Origin: Kangiellaceae bacterium
GTDB taxonomy: Bacteria; Pseudomonadota; Gammaproteobacteria; Enterobacterales; Kangiellaceae
Direction of reading: 5' to 3'
DNA length: 27,523 nucleotides
Assembly: GCA_030590405.1 (NCBI GenBank)
Contig: JAUUYO010000005.1
Span: forward strand, 1 to 27,523
Positions 21,447-27,523 of this stretch are shown in pieces. Both the position numbers and the translations under genes were made by a program. Every line of letters starts with the position of its first letter. The stretch's first letter is position 1. The notes under the pieces are model-generated. The model saw nothing but the letters and a program-made list of their open reading frames with translations. It did not search any database and was not told where the DNA came from.

Positions 21447-23624
21447 TTAAGCGTTATAAAAGGTTTTATTATCAGCGGCCATTTGCTTCAAGCTCGCAGG
21501 CACTTGATAACACACCCCAAGCGGTTGATATTTTTCAGCCATCGCAATAATATTTTGTAAACCGGTTTCATCGGCGTACTTGAGTGCGCCGCCTCTGAAA
21601 GGAGGAAAGCCAATACCAAACAATAATGCCATATCCGCTTCTTCTGCGGTTGCCACGATGCCTTCATCAAGACAGCGGACCACTTCGAAAATCAGCGGCA
21701 GCATCATTCGTTCAACAATTTCCTGAGTTTCATATTGTTGACTCGGAGTACCGATAAGACCGAAAATATCTTCAACAAATTCTTTCTTTGGACGGCCTTT
21801 TTTATCTACACCATAAGTGTAAAAACCGGAACCACTTTTTTGCCCCAGTTTTTTATCACTAAAAAGTTTAGCCACTACATCGCCTTCAATGATCGACATT
21901 CTATCGGGGAACCCTTCTGCAAGAACGGTTGCGGCGTGACAGGCAGTATCAATTCCGACCACATCTAACAGATGCGCCGGTCCCATTGGCCAGCCAAATT
22001 TAGTCATGACCTTATCGATTTGTCTGAAATCAGCGCCTTCATTCATCAATAAACTAAATCCTCTAAAATACGGAAATAGCACTCGGTTAACATAAAATCC
22101 CGGGCAATCTTTTACCACAACCGCAGACTTCCCCATCGCAGTGGCGTAAGCCACCGTTGCCGCAACAGTTTCATCCGATGATTTTTTACCGCGAATAACT
22201 TCCACCAAGGGCATTTTATGTACTGGATTAAAGAAATGCATGCCACAGAAATTTTCCGGACGTTTTAGATTAGTCGCCAGTAAGTCGATTGAAATGGTCG
22301 AGGTATTAGAGGTCAAAATCGCATCATCGCTGATCACTCCTTCAACTTCTTGCAATACCATATCTTTTACTTTTGGATTCTCAACCACCGCTTCAACGAC
22401 CAAATCGACATTTTTAACCGCCGAATAATCCAGTGACGGGGTAATTGTTGAAACAATCTGAGCCATTCTATCGGCTTTTAATTTTTTAAGCTTAACGCCT
22501 TTACTGAGGATTTTGATCGCGGTATTCATGCCTAAATCGAGTGCTGGCTGATTAATGTCTTTCATCACCACCGGAATACCTTTGCTAGCTGACTGATAAG
22601 CAATTCCGCCACCCATAATGCCAGCACCGAGCACGGCCGCCTGTTTGATTTCTTTGGTTGCCGTTTTAGCTGCAACTTTAGCTTTGCCTTTTATCAGCTG
22701 ATCGCTAAGGAAAATCTGCACCATGGCTCTTGCTTGCGAGGTTTGGCATACATTGACAAAACCATCATGTTCGATTTTAAGCGCTTCGTCTCTGGATAAG
22801 CTTGCGCTTTCTTCTATCACTCGAATGGCTTCCATTGGTGCCGGATAATGAGGCAAGGCCTTCGCGCCAACCACACCTTTAGCAACATTAAAGGTCATGG
22901 TGCTTTCAAGTTTATTGAGCATAAGAGGCTGCTGCTTAAGTAATCGACGATTTTTCCAGTCGAGCTTGCCACCGGCGGCATCGGTAACCATTTGAATGGC
23001 GATGTCTTTTAATGCTTCGGCTGCAACCACGGCATCGATCGCGCCGACCTTAAGGGCGGCTTCGGGCTTTTGTGGTTTGGCGGTCGCAATCCATTCAATC
23101 GCATTGTCTGCGCCAATCAACCGTGGCAAACGGGTGGTGCCGCCAAAGCCTGGGATAATCCCCAATTGAGTTTCAGGCAAGCCGACTCGAGCGGCTGGCG
23201 TTACAATCCGAAAATCACAGGCAAGCGCCATTTCCATACCGCCGCCAAGGGCAAAACCATCGATCGCCACAGCAGTGGGGAAAGGTAAATCTTCAAATCC
23301 ACTAAAAATGGCATTGGCCTGCTCACACCAACCAATCATTTGCTCACGGGTGTCATTAAACATGCTGAGGAATTCGTTAATATCCGCGCCCACAATAAAC
23401 ACACTTTTAGCGCTGGTAACGATTGCCCCGGTCACTCCGTCAGCGGAATTCAGCGCTTCGACAACCGCTTTTAGCTCTGCCAGAGTTGCTTTATCAAACT
23501 TGTTGACTGAGCCGCTTTTATTATCAAATATTACTTCTGCGATGCCGTTATCCAGCATTTCGCAGCGAAGAGATTGACCTTCGTATACTTGGTGTTGCTG
23601 CAAAGTGTGTTGCTCCAAAGTCAT
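21447..23624 (-). CDS. fadB: Fatty acid oxidation complex alpha subunit FadB
   Basis: FadB carries enoyl-CoA hydratase/isomerase and 3-hydroxyacyl-CoA dehydrogenase activities. From the chosen start it has 725 residues. The crotonase half includes SVFIVGADINEFLS, the oxyanion-hole region DGFALGGGMEMALACD with its Glu, and GLPETQLGIIPGFGG with the second catalytic Glu. The dehydrogenase half has the NAD-binding motif AAVLGAGIMGGGIAYQSA, SNTSTISIDLLA, catalytic His in GMHFFNPVHKMPLVEV, and DCPGFYVNRVLFPYF. Start: ATG 23622-23624 has CTGGAG eight bases before it; the longer frame from 23663 lacks a ribosome binding site. The extra N-terminal residues (TLEQHTLQQHQVYEG) before the domain are a few more than in E. 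coli. Sequence resembles FadB rather than FadJ, and pairing with fadA supports that. Confidence 0.95.
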   Translation of the reverse strand: MTLEQHTLQQHQVYEGQSLRCEMLDNGIAEVIFDNKSGSVNKFDKATLAELKAVVEALNSADGVTGAIVTSAKSVFIVGADINEFLSMFNDTREQMIGWCEQANAIFSGFEDLPFPTAVAIDGFALGGGMEMALACDFRIVTPAARVGLPETQLGIIPGFGGTTRLPRLIGADNAIEWIATAKPQKPEAALKVGAIDAVVAAEALKDIAIQMVTDAAGGKLDWKNRRLLKQQPLMLNKLESTMTFNVAKGVVGAKALPHYPAPMEAIRVIEESASLSRDEALKIEHDGFVNVCQTSQARAMVQIFLSDQLIKGKAKVAAKTATKEIKQAAVLGAGIMGGGIAYQSASKGIPVVMKDINQPALDLGMNTAIKILSKGVKLKKLKADRMAQIVSTITPSLDYSAVKNVDLVVEAVVENPKVKDMVLQEVEGVISDDAILTSNTSTISIDLLATNLKRPENFCGMHFFNPVHKMPLVEVIRGKKSSDETVAATVAYATAMGKSAVVVKDCPGFYVNRVLFPYFRGFSLLMNEGADFRQIDKVMTKFGWPMGPAHLLDVVGIDTACHAATVLAEGFPDRMSIIEGDVVAKLFSDKKLGQKSGSGFYTYGVDKKGRPKKEFVEDIFGLIGTPSQQYETQEIVERMMLPLIFEVVRCLDEGIVATAEEADMALLFGIGFPPFRGGALKYADETGLQNIIAMAEKYQPLGVCYQVPASLKQMAADNKTFYNA

Positions 23625-23732
23625 GATTTGCTCCAGTAAGTAGTCATTATGTTGAGTAAACATCGTCTTAAAAGGATTTAAAACGGAGGATTACACTCGA
23701 TTTAATGGGAGTTGTTGAAATTGATGGCAACG

Positions 23733-23760
23733 ATTATAACCAGATAAATATAAAATTCAA
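23733..23760 (-). promoter_or_regulatory. Sigma70 promoter of fadBA
   Basis: On the minus strand a TTGAAT -35 (23755-23760) and a perfect TATAAT -10 (23733-23738) are separated by 16 bases. The -35 lies inside the palindromic operator. The start site would fall near 23725, giving a leader of about 100 bases before the fadB ATG. Confidence 0.7.
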
Positions 23761-23775
23761 ACACTTGTTTGAATT
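23754..23775. promoter_or_regulatory. PsrA-like palindromic operator of fadBA
   Basis: AATTCAAAC-ACTT-GTTTGAATT has perfect 9-bp arms and a 4-bp centre. The CAAAC-N4-GTTTG core matches the form of sites bound by PsrA, the TetR-type fatty acid degradation repressor of pseudomonads, Shewanella and relatives, which is released by long-chain acyl-CoA. It overlaps the fadBA -35 element, as expected for repression. PsrA itself is not in this window, so the match rests on the sequence pattern and the target genes. Confidence 0.78.
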
Positions 23776-23806
23776 ATTTTATGCTCGATCATTTTTGATA
23801 TTTACA

Positions 23807-23839
23807 CCGAGCGCCTCAGTTGCGCTCGGAAATTTCCGA
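23807..23839. repeat. GC hairpin overlapping a 14-bp palindrome
   Basis: CCGAGCGC (23807-23814) pairs perfectly with GCGCTCGG (23822-23829) around a 7-base loop, and TCGGAAATTTCCGA (23826-23839) is a separate perfect palindrome that shares four bases with the stem. They lie upstream of the fadBA promoter with no gene assigned next to them. There is no U tract on either strand, so an ordinary terminator is unlikely. Function unknown. Confidence 0.45.
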
Positions 23840-23963
23840 TGAAACTCTAACGCCCTCAACAATAGATCTGTAGCCACTCGCGCTAAAACACTGAATTCCC
23901 ACCAAAAGGCACTATATTATCTTGATAAGATCAAAAAGTTATCGATTTCCTCTCAACTCAACT

Positions 23964-24158
23964 ATGCCTGACTTCTTGCAATATCACCTTTTCCTAAGCT
24001 CCCAATCCACAAAAAGCCATTATCTATCAAGAAGATACATTAAAAAAGCTGAAGATAGAGGGGCTAATTTAGACGATTTAAAAACTCATTGGGTACCTGT
24101 AAGAAAGAGAAAACTTACAAAAGCCTATAAATCTAAGTTAGGCTATAAAGTGCTTTAA
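23964..24158 (+). CDS. Possible small basic protein (64 aa)
   Basis: An open frame from ATG 23964 encodes about 64 residues beginning MPDFLQYHLFLSS and ending KLTKAYKSKLGYKVL. The C-terminal half is strongly basic (RRYIKKAEDRG, VRKRKLTKAYKSK). No ribosome binding site is seen, and an in-frame TTG at 23922 is no better. Its end overlaps the convergent trpG gene by 21 bases. I recognise no family. It could be a gene remnant, a small nucleic-acid-binding protein or chance; the sensible residue composition slightly favours a past coding origin. Confidence 0.28.
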   Translation: MPDFLQYHLFLSSQSTKSHYLSRRYIKKAEDRGANLDDLKTHWVPVRKRKLTKAYKSKLGYKVL

Positions 24159-24737
24159 TAACTTCAGGCCAAACTCGGACAAAATCGATTCTGGGTGAAA
24201 CTGGATACCTTGGATATTATGCTGTTTATGCCTGACCCCCATGATGGCTTCTAACTTGCCGGTTTCATCTTCGGTCCAGGCGGTCATCTCTAATTCCTCT
24301 GGTAAACTATTTTTATCCAATACCAGAGAATGATAACGGGTAGCTTCAAAATTTTGAGGCAATTCATTAAAAACACCTTTATTAGTATGGGATATTTTAG
24401 AAGTTTTTCCGTGCATGATCTGACCTGCTTTAGTCACTTTTGCGCCAAAGCTTTGGCCGATGGCCTGATGGCCTAAACAAACTCCCAATATTGGTATTTT
24501 ACCTTTTAAGGATTCGATCAGTTTAAGGGAAATACCGGCTTCATTAGGAGTGCAAGGACCGGGTGAAATGACGATGTGACTTGGTGCTAAATCGATAATT
24601 TGAGGGATGGAAATTTCATCATTTTTTTTGACCGTCACCACCGCGTCAAGTTGCTCCAGATAATGAACCAGGTTAAAGGTAAATGAATCGTAGTTATCGA
24701 TCATTAGCACTTGAGGGGGGGCGATCTCTTGAGACAA
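24138..24737 (-). CDS. trpG: Anthranilate / aminodeoxychorismate synthase glutamine amidotransferase subunit
   Basis: A 199-residue class I glutamine amidotransferase that supplies ammonia to a chorismate-using partner (TrpE for anthranilate or PabB for aminodeoxychorismate). LMIDNYDSFTFNLVHYL near 11-27, SPGPCTPNEAGISL near 58-71, the nucleophile Cys87 in GVCLGHQAIGQSFG, and the His-Glu pair in GIQFHPESILSEFG are all present. TrpG and PabA cannot be told apart from this sequence, and one protein serves both in many bacteria. The first nine residues (MSQEIAPPQ) are a short extension. It starts 5 bases after the rpe stop and is thus in the rpe operon, but no trpE, pabB, trpD or trpC is adjacent. 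Confidence 0.92.
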   Translation of the reverse strand: MSQEIAPPQVLMIDNYDSFTFNLVHYLEQLDAVVTVKKNDEISIPQIIDLAPSHIVISPGPCTPNEAGISLKLIESLKGKIPILGVCLGHQAIGQSFGAKVTKAGQIMHGKTSKISHTNKGVFNELPQNFEATRYHSLVLDKNSLPEELEMTAWTEDETGKLEAIMGVRHKQHNIQGIQFHPESILSEFGLKLLKHFIA

Positions 24738-24742
24738 AATAA

Positions 24743-25420
24743 TTACACTGCAAATGCTTTGGCGATATTAGTTCGCATGGCATCGATGGTCGCTTTGTAA
24801 TCATGGGTATTAAAAATCGCTGAACCTGCGACAAATGCATCAGCACCGGCTTTAGCGATTTCTTGAATATTGTCGATTTTGACCCCACCGTCCACTTCCA
24901 GACGAATATCCCGGCCGCTTTGATCAATTAACTGTCGAACTAAAGCCAGTTTGTTTAAGGTATTAGGAATAAATGATTGGCCACCAAAACCAGGATTGAC
25001 CGACATCAATAAAATCACGTCGAGTTTATCCATCACATGTTCTAAACACTGCAAACTAGTGGCTGGATTGATCACTAAGCCCGCTTGACAGCCCGCTTCT
25101 TTGATCAATTGCAAACTACGATCAACATGTTCACTGGCTTCCGGATGAAAAGTAATAATCGATGCACCTGCTTCGGCAAAATCACCAATAATTCGGTCCA
25201 CTGGTTTCACCATTAAATGCACATCGATCGGCGCTGTAATTCCGTATTTAAGCAACGCATCGCAGACCATCGGGCCAATGGTTAAGTTGGGCACGTAATG
25301 ATTGTCCATCACATCAAAATGAACCCAGTCGGCACCAGCTTCGATCACTTTTTCCACTTCTTCGCCTAATCGGGCAAAGTCTGCGGATAAAATGGAGGGG
25401 GCAATAATAGGCTGATTCAT
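24743..25420 (-). CDS. rpe: Ribulose-phosphate 3-epimerase
   Basis: Rpe interconverts ribulose 5-phosphate and xylulose 5-phosphate in the pentose phosphate pathway. The 225-residue TIM barrel has the conserved opening IAPSILSADFARLGEEV, metal-binding HFDVMDNHYVPNLTIGP near 34-50, DVHLMV near 66-71, the catalytic-loop region VNPGFGGQSFIP near 142-153 and the phosphate-binding LEVDGGVKIDNI and FVAGSAIF. It is full length and typical. It leads an operon with trpG five bases downstream. In many Gammaproteobacteria rpe is followed by gph (phosphoglycolate phosphatase) and then trp genes; gph and trpE are missing here. Confidence 0.96.
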   Translation of the reverse strand: MNQPIIAPSILSADFARLGEEVEKVIEAGADWVHFDVMDNHYVPNLTIGPMVCDALLKYGITAPIDVHLMVKPVDRIIGDFAEAGASIITFHPEASEHVDRSLQLIKEAGCQAGLVINPATSLQCLEHVMDKLDVILLMSVNPGFGGQSFIPNTLNKLALVRQLIDQSGRDIRLEVDGGVKIDNIQEIAKAGADAFVAGSAIFNTHDYKATIDAMRTNIAKAFAV

Positions 25421-25558
25421 AGAGTTTCTCTGGTAGAGTTGGGATGGCGCTATTTTATAAGATCCAGAGCATTAATCCTAGACGCTTATCTAACAACAGG
25501 TCCTAAAATTAAAGCAAAACGCTTTTATGAACAATCGGATCAGGGTAAGATTTATACT

Positions 25559-26314
25559 ATGCAAATTTCAAGATCGACATTATTACACCTTCCAACCTGT
25601 TGGCTGTGCCTGGCGGTAATGATTTTTATGACGACAATGATTTTGTTATGGGGTCATACTGCTCATTCGGCGGTACTAATCAAAGACAAACTATGGCAAA
25701 AAGGCACGGTGCTCAATGTGCTTTTTCTGGATGGCACTCCAGAGCTACAACAATTAGTCATAGTAACCGCCCCCGAGTGGCTACAAAATACCAGTTTGTC
25801 TTTTCAATTTTTTGGCCATTCCAGTAAACCTCCCAGGCAAACTCATATCAGGGTTAGTTTTTCGCTACATAGTGGTTCACAATTGGGCGATCATCAAGAT
25901 TATGCATCGAAATACCCAACCATGAATTTGTTTGATCTTACCTCGGAGCAAATCAGTGACAGTGGGGCCAGGCGATTAATTTTGCACGAATTCGGACATG
26001 CACTTGGTTTTGAGCACGAATATCGAAGTGGCTTTTGGCCATACGGAGAAAAAGTCATCGAGGAAATCATTGTGGATTGTTATCCTAAAATGCAGCAGAT
26101 TGGTTATTCCAGGCTCGCAGCAATCGAACGCTGTAAAAATATTAACGCGCCAATTGCTGCGAGTGTCGCTCACCTGACGGCTTACGACGAACTTTCAATT
26201 ATGAACTATCAGATGTCCTTTGTAGATTCTGATGGCCGTAAAAAACAGATAAAACCCGCGGTTAACTTATCCTTATTAGACCGATATGCTATGCAGCGAT
26301 GGTATGTCCGATAG
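25559..26314 (+). CDS. Secreted metzincin-type zinc metalloprotease
   Basis: A 251-residue protein whose N-terminus is a hydrophobic signal or anchor (CWLCLAVMIFMTTMILLWGH, likely cleavage after AHSA). The zinc motif HEFGHALGFEHE is complete, with His143, Glu144, His147 and His153, followed by a Met-turn YDELSIMNYQMS about 65 residues later. This is the astacin/metzincin arrangement. An ordinary astacin domain begins around the mature N-terminus (GTVLNVLFLDG), so the protein is essentially one catalytic domain without the extra binding domains of larger relatives. A TTG at 25439 would add 40 unlikely residues, so ATG 25559 is chosen because it starts directly at the signal sequence. It diverges from rpe; no inhibitor, type I secretion genes or other export genes are beside it. 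Confidence 0.85.
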   Translation: MQISRSTLLHLPTCWLCLAVMIFMTTMILLWGHTAHSAVLIKDKLWQKGTVLNVLFLDGTPELQQLVIVTAPEWLQNTSLSFQFFGHSSKPPRQTHIRVSFSLHSGSQLGDHQDYASKYPTMNLFDLTSEQISDSGARRLILHEFGHALGFEHEYRSGFWPYGEKVIEEIIVDCYPKMQQIGYSRLAAIERCKNINAPIAASVAHLTAYDELSIMNYQMSFVDSDGRKKQIKPAVNLSLLDRYAMQRWYVR

Positions 26315-26382
26315 TCTCTTGATCAAAAATGAAACAAATGACTGCTTAACGCGTCAGTTAAAAAGACAAAATGGAGAAAAAA

Positions 26383-26988
26383 ATGAACTTAGTACAAAAA
26401 TATTATAATTTACACAATGCGTTGTTTAATAATCGCGCATTATTTACGGGTTTGGGGCCATTAGCTCTTCGTTTATTTTTAGTGCCTGTTTTTTGGGTCG
26501 CAGGAATGAACAAGGTTGATGGTTTTGAAGGAATTGTTTATTGGTTTGGTGAATCCCTGGGATTACCTTTCCCGACAATGATGGCTGGCTTAGCCACTGG
26601 AACAGAAGTTATTGGCGCTGTATTATTATTATTAGGATTCGCCACAAGATGGATAGCAATCCCGCTTATGGTGACTATGTTAGTTGCCATATTTGCCGTT
26701 CATTGGCCAAACGGCTGGCAGGCAACCAATGATCTAATGAGCTGGGGAATAAATACCAATACAGAAGAAGCATTAAATCGTCTAAGTATTGCTAAAGACA
26801 TTCTCAGAGAGCATGGTAATTATGAGTGGCTGACGGAGAAAGGCGGCATCACCAGTTCAAATAACGGTATTGAATTTGGCGTGACTTATTTCGTCATGTT
26901 ACTTGCTTTATTCTTTAGCGGCGGCGGAAAATTATTTAGTGTTGATTATTATTTAAATAAGCACTTTAATAAACAAGCTGACAAGTAA
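26383..26988 (+). CDS. DoxX-family membrane protein
   Basis: A roughly 201-residue inner-membrane protein of the DoxX family. LALRLFLVPVFWVAGMNKVDGF near the N-terminus is the conserved first membrane helix with a G.NK motif, and GLPFPTMMAGLATGTEVIGA near 64-83 contains the family's Glu in the second helix. Two more helices follow (ATRWIAIPLMVTMLVAIFAV and VTYFVMLLALFFSGGGKLFS), giving four in all. A loop of about 60 residues with HWPNGW lies between helices three and four, longer than in minimal DoxX proteins. DoxX proteins occur with thiosulfate-oxidising, redox and siderophore-type systems, but their biochemistry is mostly undefined. Start: ATG 26371 is in frame, but GGAG placed 6-7 bases before ATG 26383 favours the second. 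Single gene, no pathway partner nearby. Confidence 0.85.
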   Translation: MNLVQKYYNLHNALFNNRALFTGLGPLALRLFLVPVFWVAGMNKVDGFEGIVYWFGESLGLPFPTMMAGLATGTEVIGAVLLLLGFATRWIAIPLMVTMLVAIFAVHWPNGWQATNDLMSWGINTNTEEALNRLSIAKDILREHGNYEWLTEKGGITSSNNGIEFGVTYFVMLLALFFSGGGKLFSVDYYLNKHFNKQADK

Positions 26989-27011
26989 TAATCAACAAAT
27001 TCAATTGACTA

Positions 27012-27046
27012 TTTTTTGTAGAGGCGTATAGCGCCTCTACAAAAAA
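27012..27046. repeat. 15-bp perfect inverted repeat after the DoxX gene
   Basis: TTTTTTGTAGAGGCG pairs perfectly with CGCCTCTACAAAAAA around a 5-base loop. The T run precedes the stem and the A run follows it, the reverse of an intrinsic terminator, so on neither strand is there a U tail. It may stabilise the 3' end of the DoxX mRNA or be a small dispersed palindromic repeat. Confidence 0.7.
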
Positions 27047-27258
27047 CTTGAACTATTCTGCTTAAACCTTGGGCCTGTTTCACGCTGCAACAAGATGGTA
27101 GGTGCGATGCAAGTCATCATTATACGATAAACAAACACCTTTCCAACTGCTTAACTTCCTGCCCCCATTGCTTATTATTAATTTCTTTTCGTATTCGAGT
27201 TAATGGCTATGAAATACTCCCCTATGAGTTAAGTCGATTTATTTTCTTCTTTTCGCTC
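27047..27258. other. Interval before the IS fragment, no gene seen
   Basis: About 210 bases with no start codon, ribosome binding site or domain that I can support. A frame continuous with the downstream istB-like fragment stays open through the region, but upstream of about 27200 its translation (rich in Cys, His and Leu) does not resemble IstB. It is probably non-coding or decayed. Confidence 0.4.
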
Positions 27259-27441
27259 GGCTCTAAACTCTTTATCTCCCAGTACCGTTCTCAAGCGAAA
27301 GCGGATGGCAGTTATTCAAAAATGCTCACCACACTGGCCAAACTGGATTGCCTCATTTTAGATGACTGGGGACTAGAGCCGCTCGAAGCGCCACAACTGC
27401 GTATTCTCGCGAACGTGAACACTAAATGGCGGCCATCGTGA
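27259..27441 (+). pseudogene. istB: IS21-family istB fragment
   Basis: The frame encodes SKLFISQYRSQAKADGSYSK followed by TTLAKLDCLILDDWGLEPL and ends at TGA 27439-27441. QAKADGSY and LILDDWGLEPL (the Walker B / acidic block) are strongly characteristic of the IS21 transposition helper ATPase IstB, normally about 250 residues. Only some 50 residues around Walker B are recognisable. The Walker A part is missing upstream, and after LRIL the frame runs into GTGAACAC repeats and stops. It is therefore a remnant. Whether it was cut by deletion or by insertion of another element at 27415 cannot be decided from this window. Confidence 0.8.
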
Positions 27442-27523
27442 ACACCTGACCTTCGCCCCATTGGACTCAGGTCATTTTTACACTAAGTGTTCACCATGAG
27501 TCAAACTTTATTGCGTTTTCGCA
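27415..27523. mobile_element. Possible insertion-sequence end with GTGAACAC repeats, continuing past window
   Basis: GTGAACAC occurs at 27415-27422 and 27438-27445, and its complement GTGTTCAC at 27487-27494, with GGCGGCCATC between the first two. Multiple short terminal repeats of this kind are typical of IS21-family ends. Directly after the third copy an ATG at 27496 opens a frame (MSQTLLRFR) that runs off the window. It might be a transposase start, but nine residues are too few to classify. The element boundary and orientation are unproven. Confidence 0.4.

Noticed and set aside
23625..23663. Longer fadB start at 23663.
   Set aside because: No ribosome binding site, whereas ATG 23624 has CTGGAG at proper spacing.
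27012..27046. Inverted repeat as an intrinsic terminator of the DoxX gene.
   Set aside because: The T run precedes and the A run follows the stem on both strands, so no U tail is transcribed after the hairpin.

Overview
The window reads as a moderately AT-rich chromosomal segment of a gammaproteobacterium. The main taxonomic clue is a recognisable MutH at the left edge, since the MutH/Dam type of mismatch repair is largely confined to Gammaproteobacteria. RppH, a FadB/FadA pair behind a PsrA-like operator, and Rpe agree with this. I cannot name the genus. No rRNA, tRNA or CRISPR array was seen.

Layout: (1) 1-2.6 kb: partial mutH diverging from rppH, a 530-base stretch with no convincing gene, then a RIO-type kinase. 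(2) 2.6-4.7 kb, minus strand: a ThrE/YjjP-YjjB type exporter followed by a YafJ-type class II glutamine amidotransferase. (3) 4.8-9.2 kb: a 1467-residue hybrid sensor with fourteen propeller repeats, Y_Y_Y domain, one membrane segment, histidine kinase, receiver and class III nucleotide cyclase in one chain. (4) 9.25-9.86 kb: a gene-poor stretch bounded by two inverted copies of a hairpin-bearing repeat whose stems differ by compensating changes. (5) 9.86-16.5 kb: two divergent operons around a perfect 18-bp palindrome. Leftward are an SDR and a saccharopine-dehydrogenase-like reductase. Rightward are a histidine phosphatase-fold protein, an ACAD10/11-like acyl-CoA dehydrogenase, a TetR regulator, an APH-fold kinase and a second SDR. 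(6) 16.8-19.8 kb: a hemerythrin-like protein, a lone glycosyltransferase and a secreted protein with a Lys/Gly/Asn tail. (7) 20.2-23.8 kb: fadBA with a clear promoter, overlapping palindromic operator and intrinsic terminator. (8) 24.1-25.4 kb: rpe followed directly by a trpG/pabA gene. (9) 25.5-27.5 kb: a secreted metzincin-type protease, a DoxX-family membrane protein, a long palindrome, an IS21-type istB fragment and possible insertion-sequence end repeats at the right edge.

How the genes may work together: kinase plus ACAD10/11-like dehydrogenase plus SDRs is the gene set expected for breakdown of hydroxy-acyl-CoAs through a phosphorylated intermediate, as in bacterial levulinate catabolism (LvaA/LvaC) and vertebrate ACAD10/11. 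Products could pass to general beta-oxidation, which fadBA encodes 4 kb away. The palindrome between the divergent operons and the TetR gene inside one of them suggest autoregulation by the substrate or an acyl-CoA. Separately, the hybrid sensor would couple a periplasmic signal to cyclic nucleotide production within one polypeptide. These two systems and the covarying inverted repeat are the parts most worth a second look.
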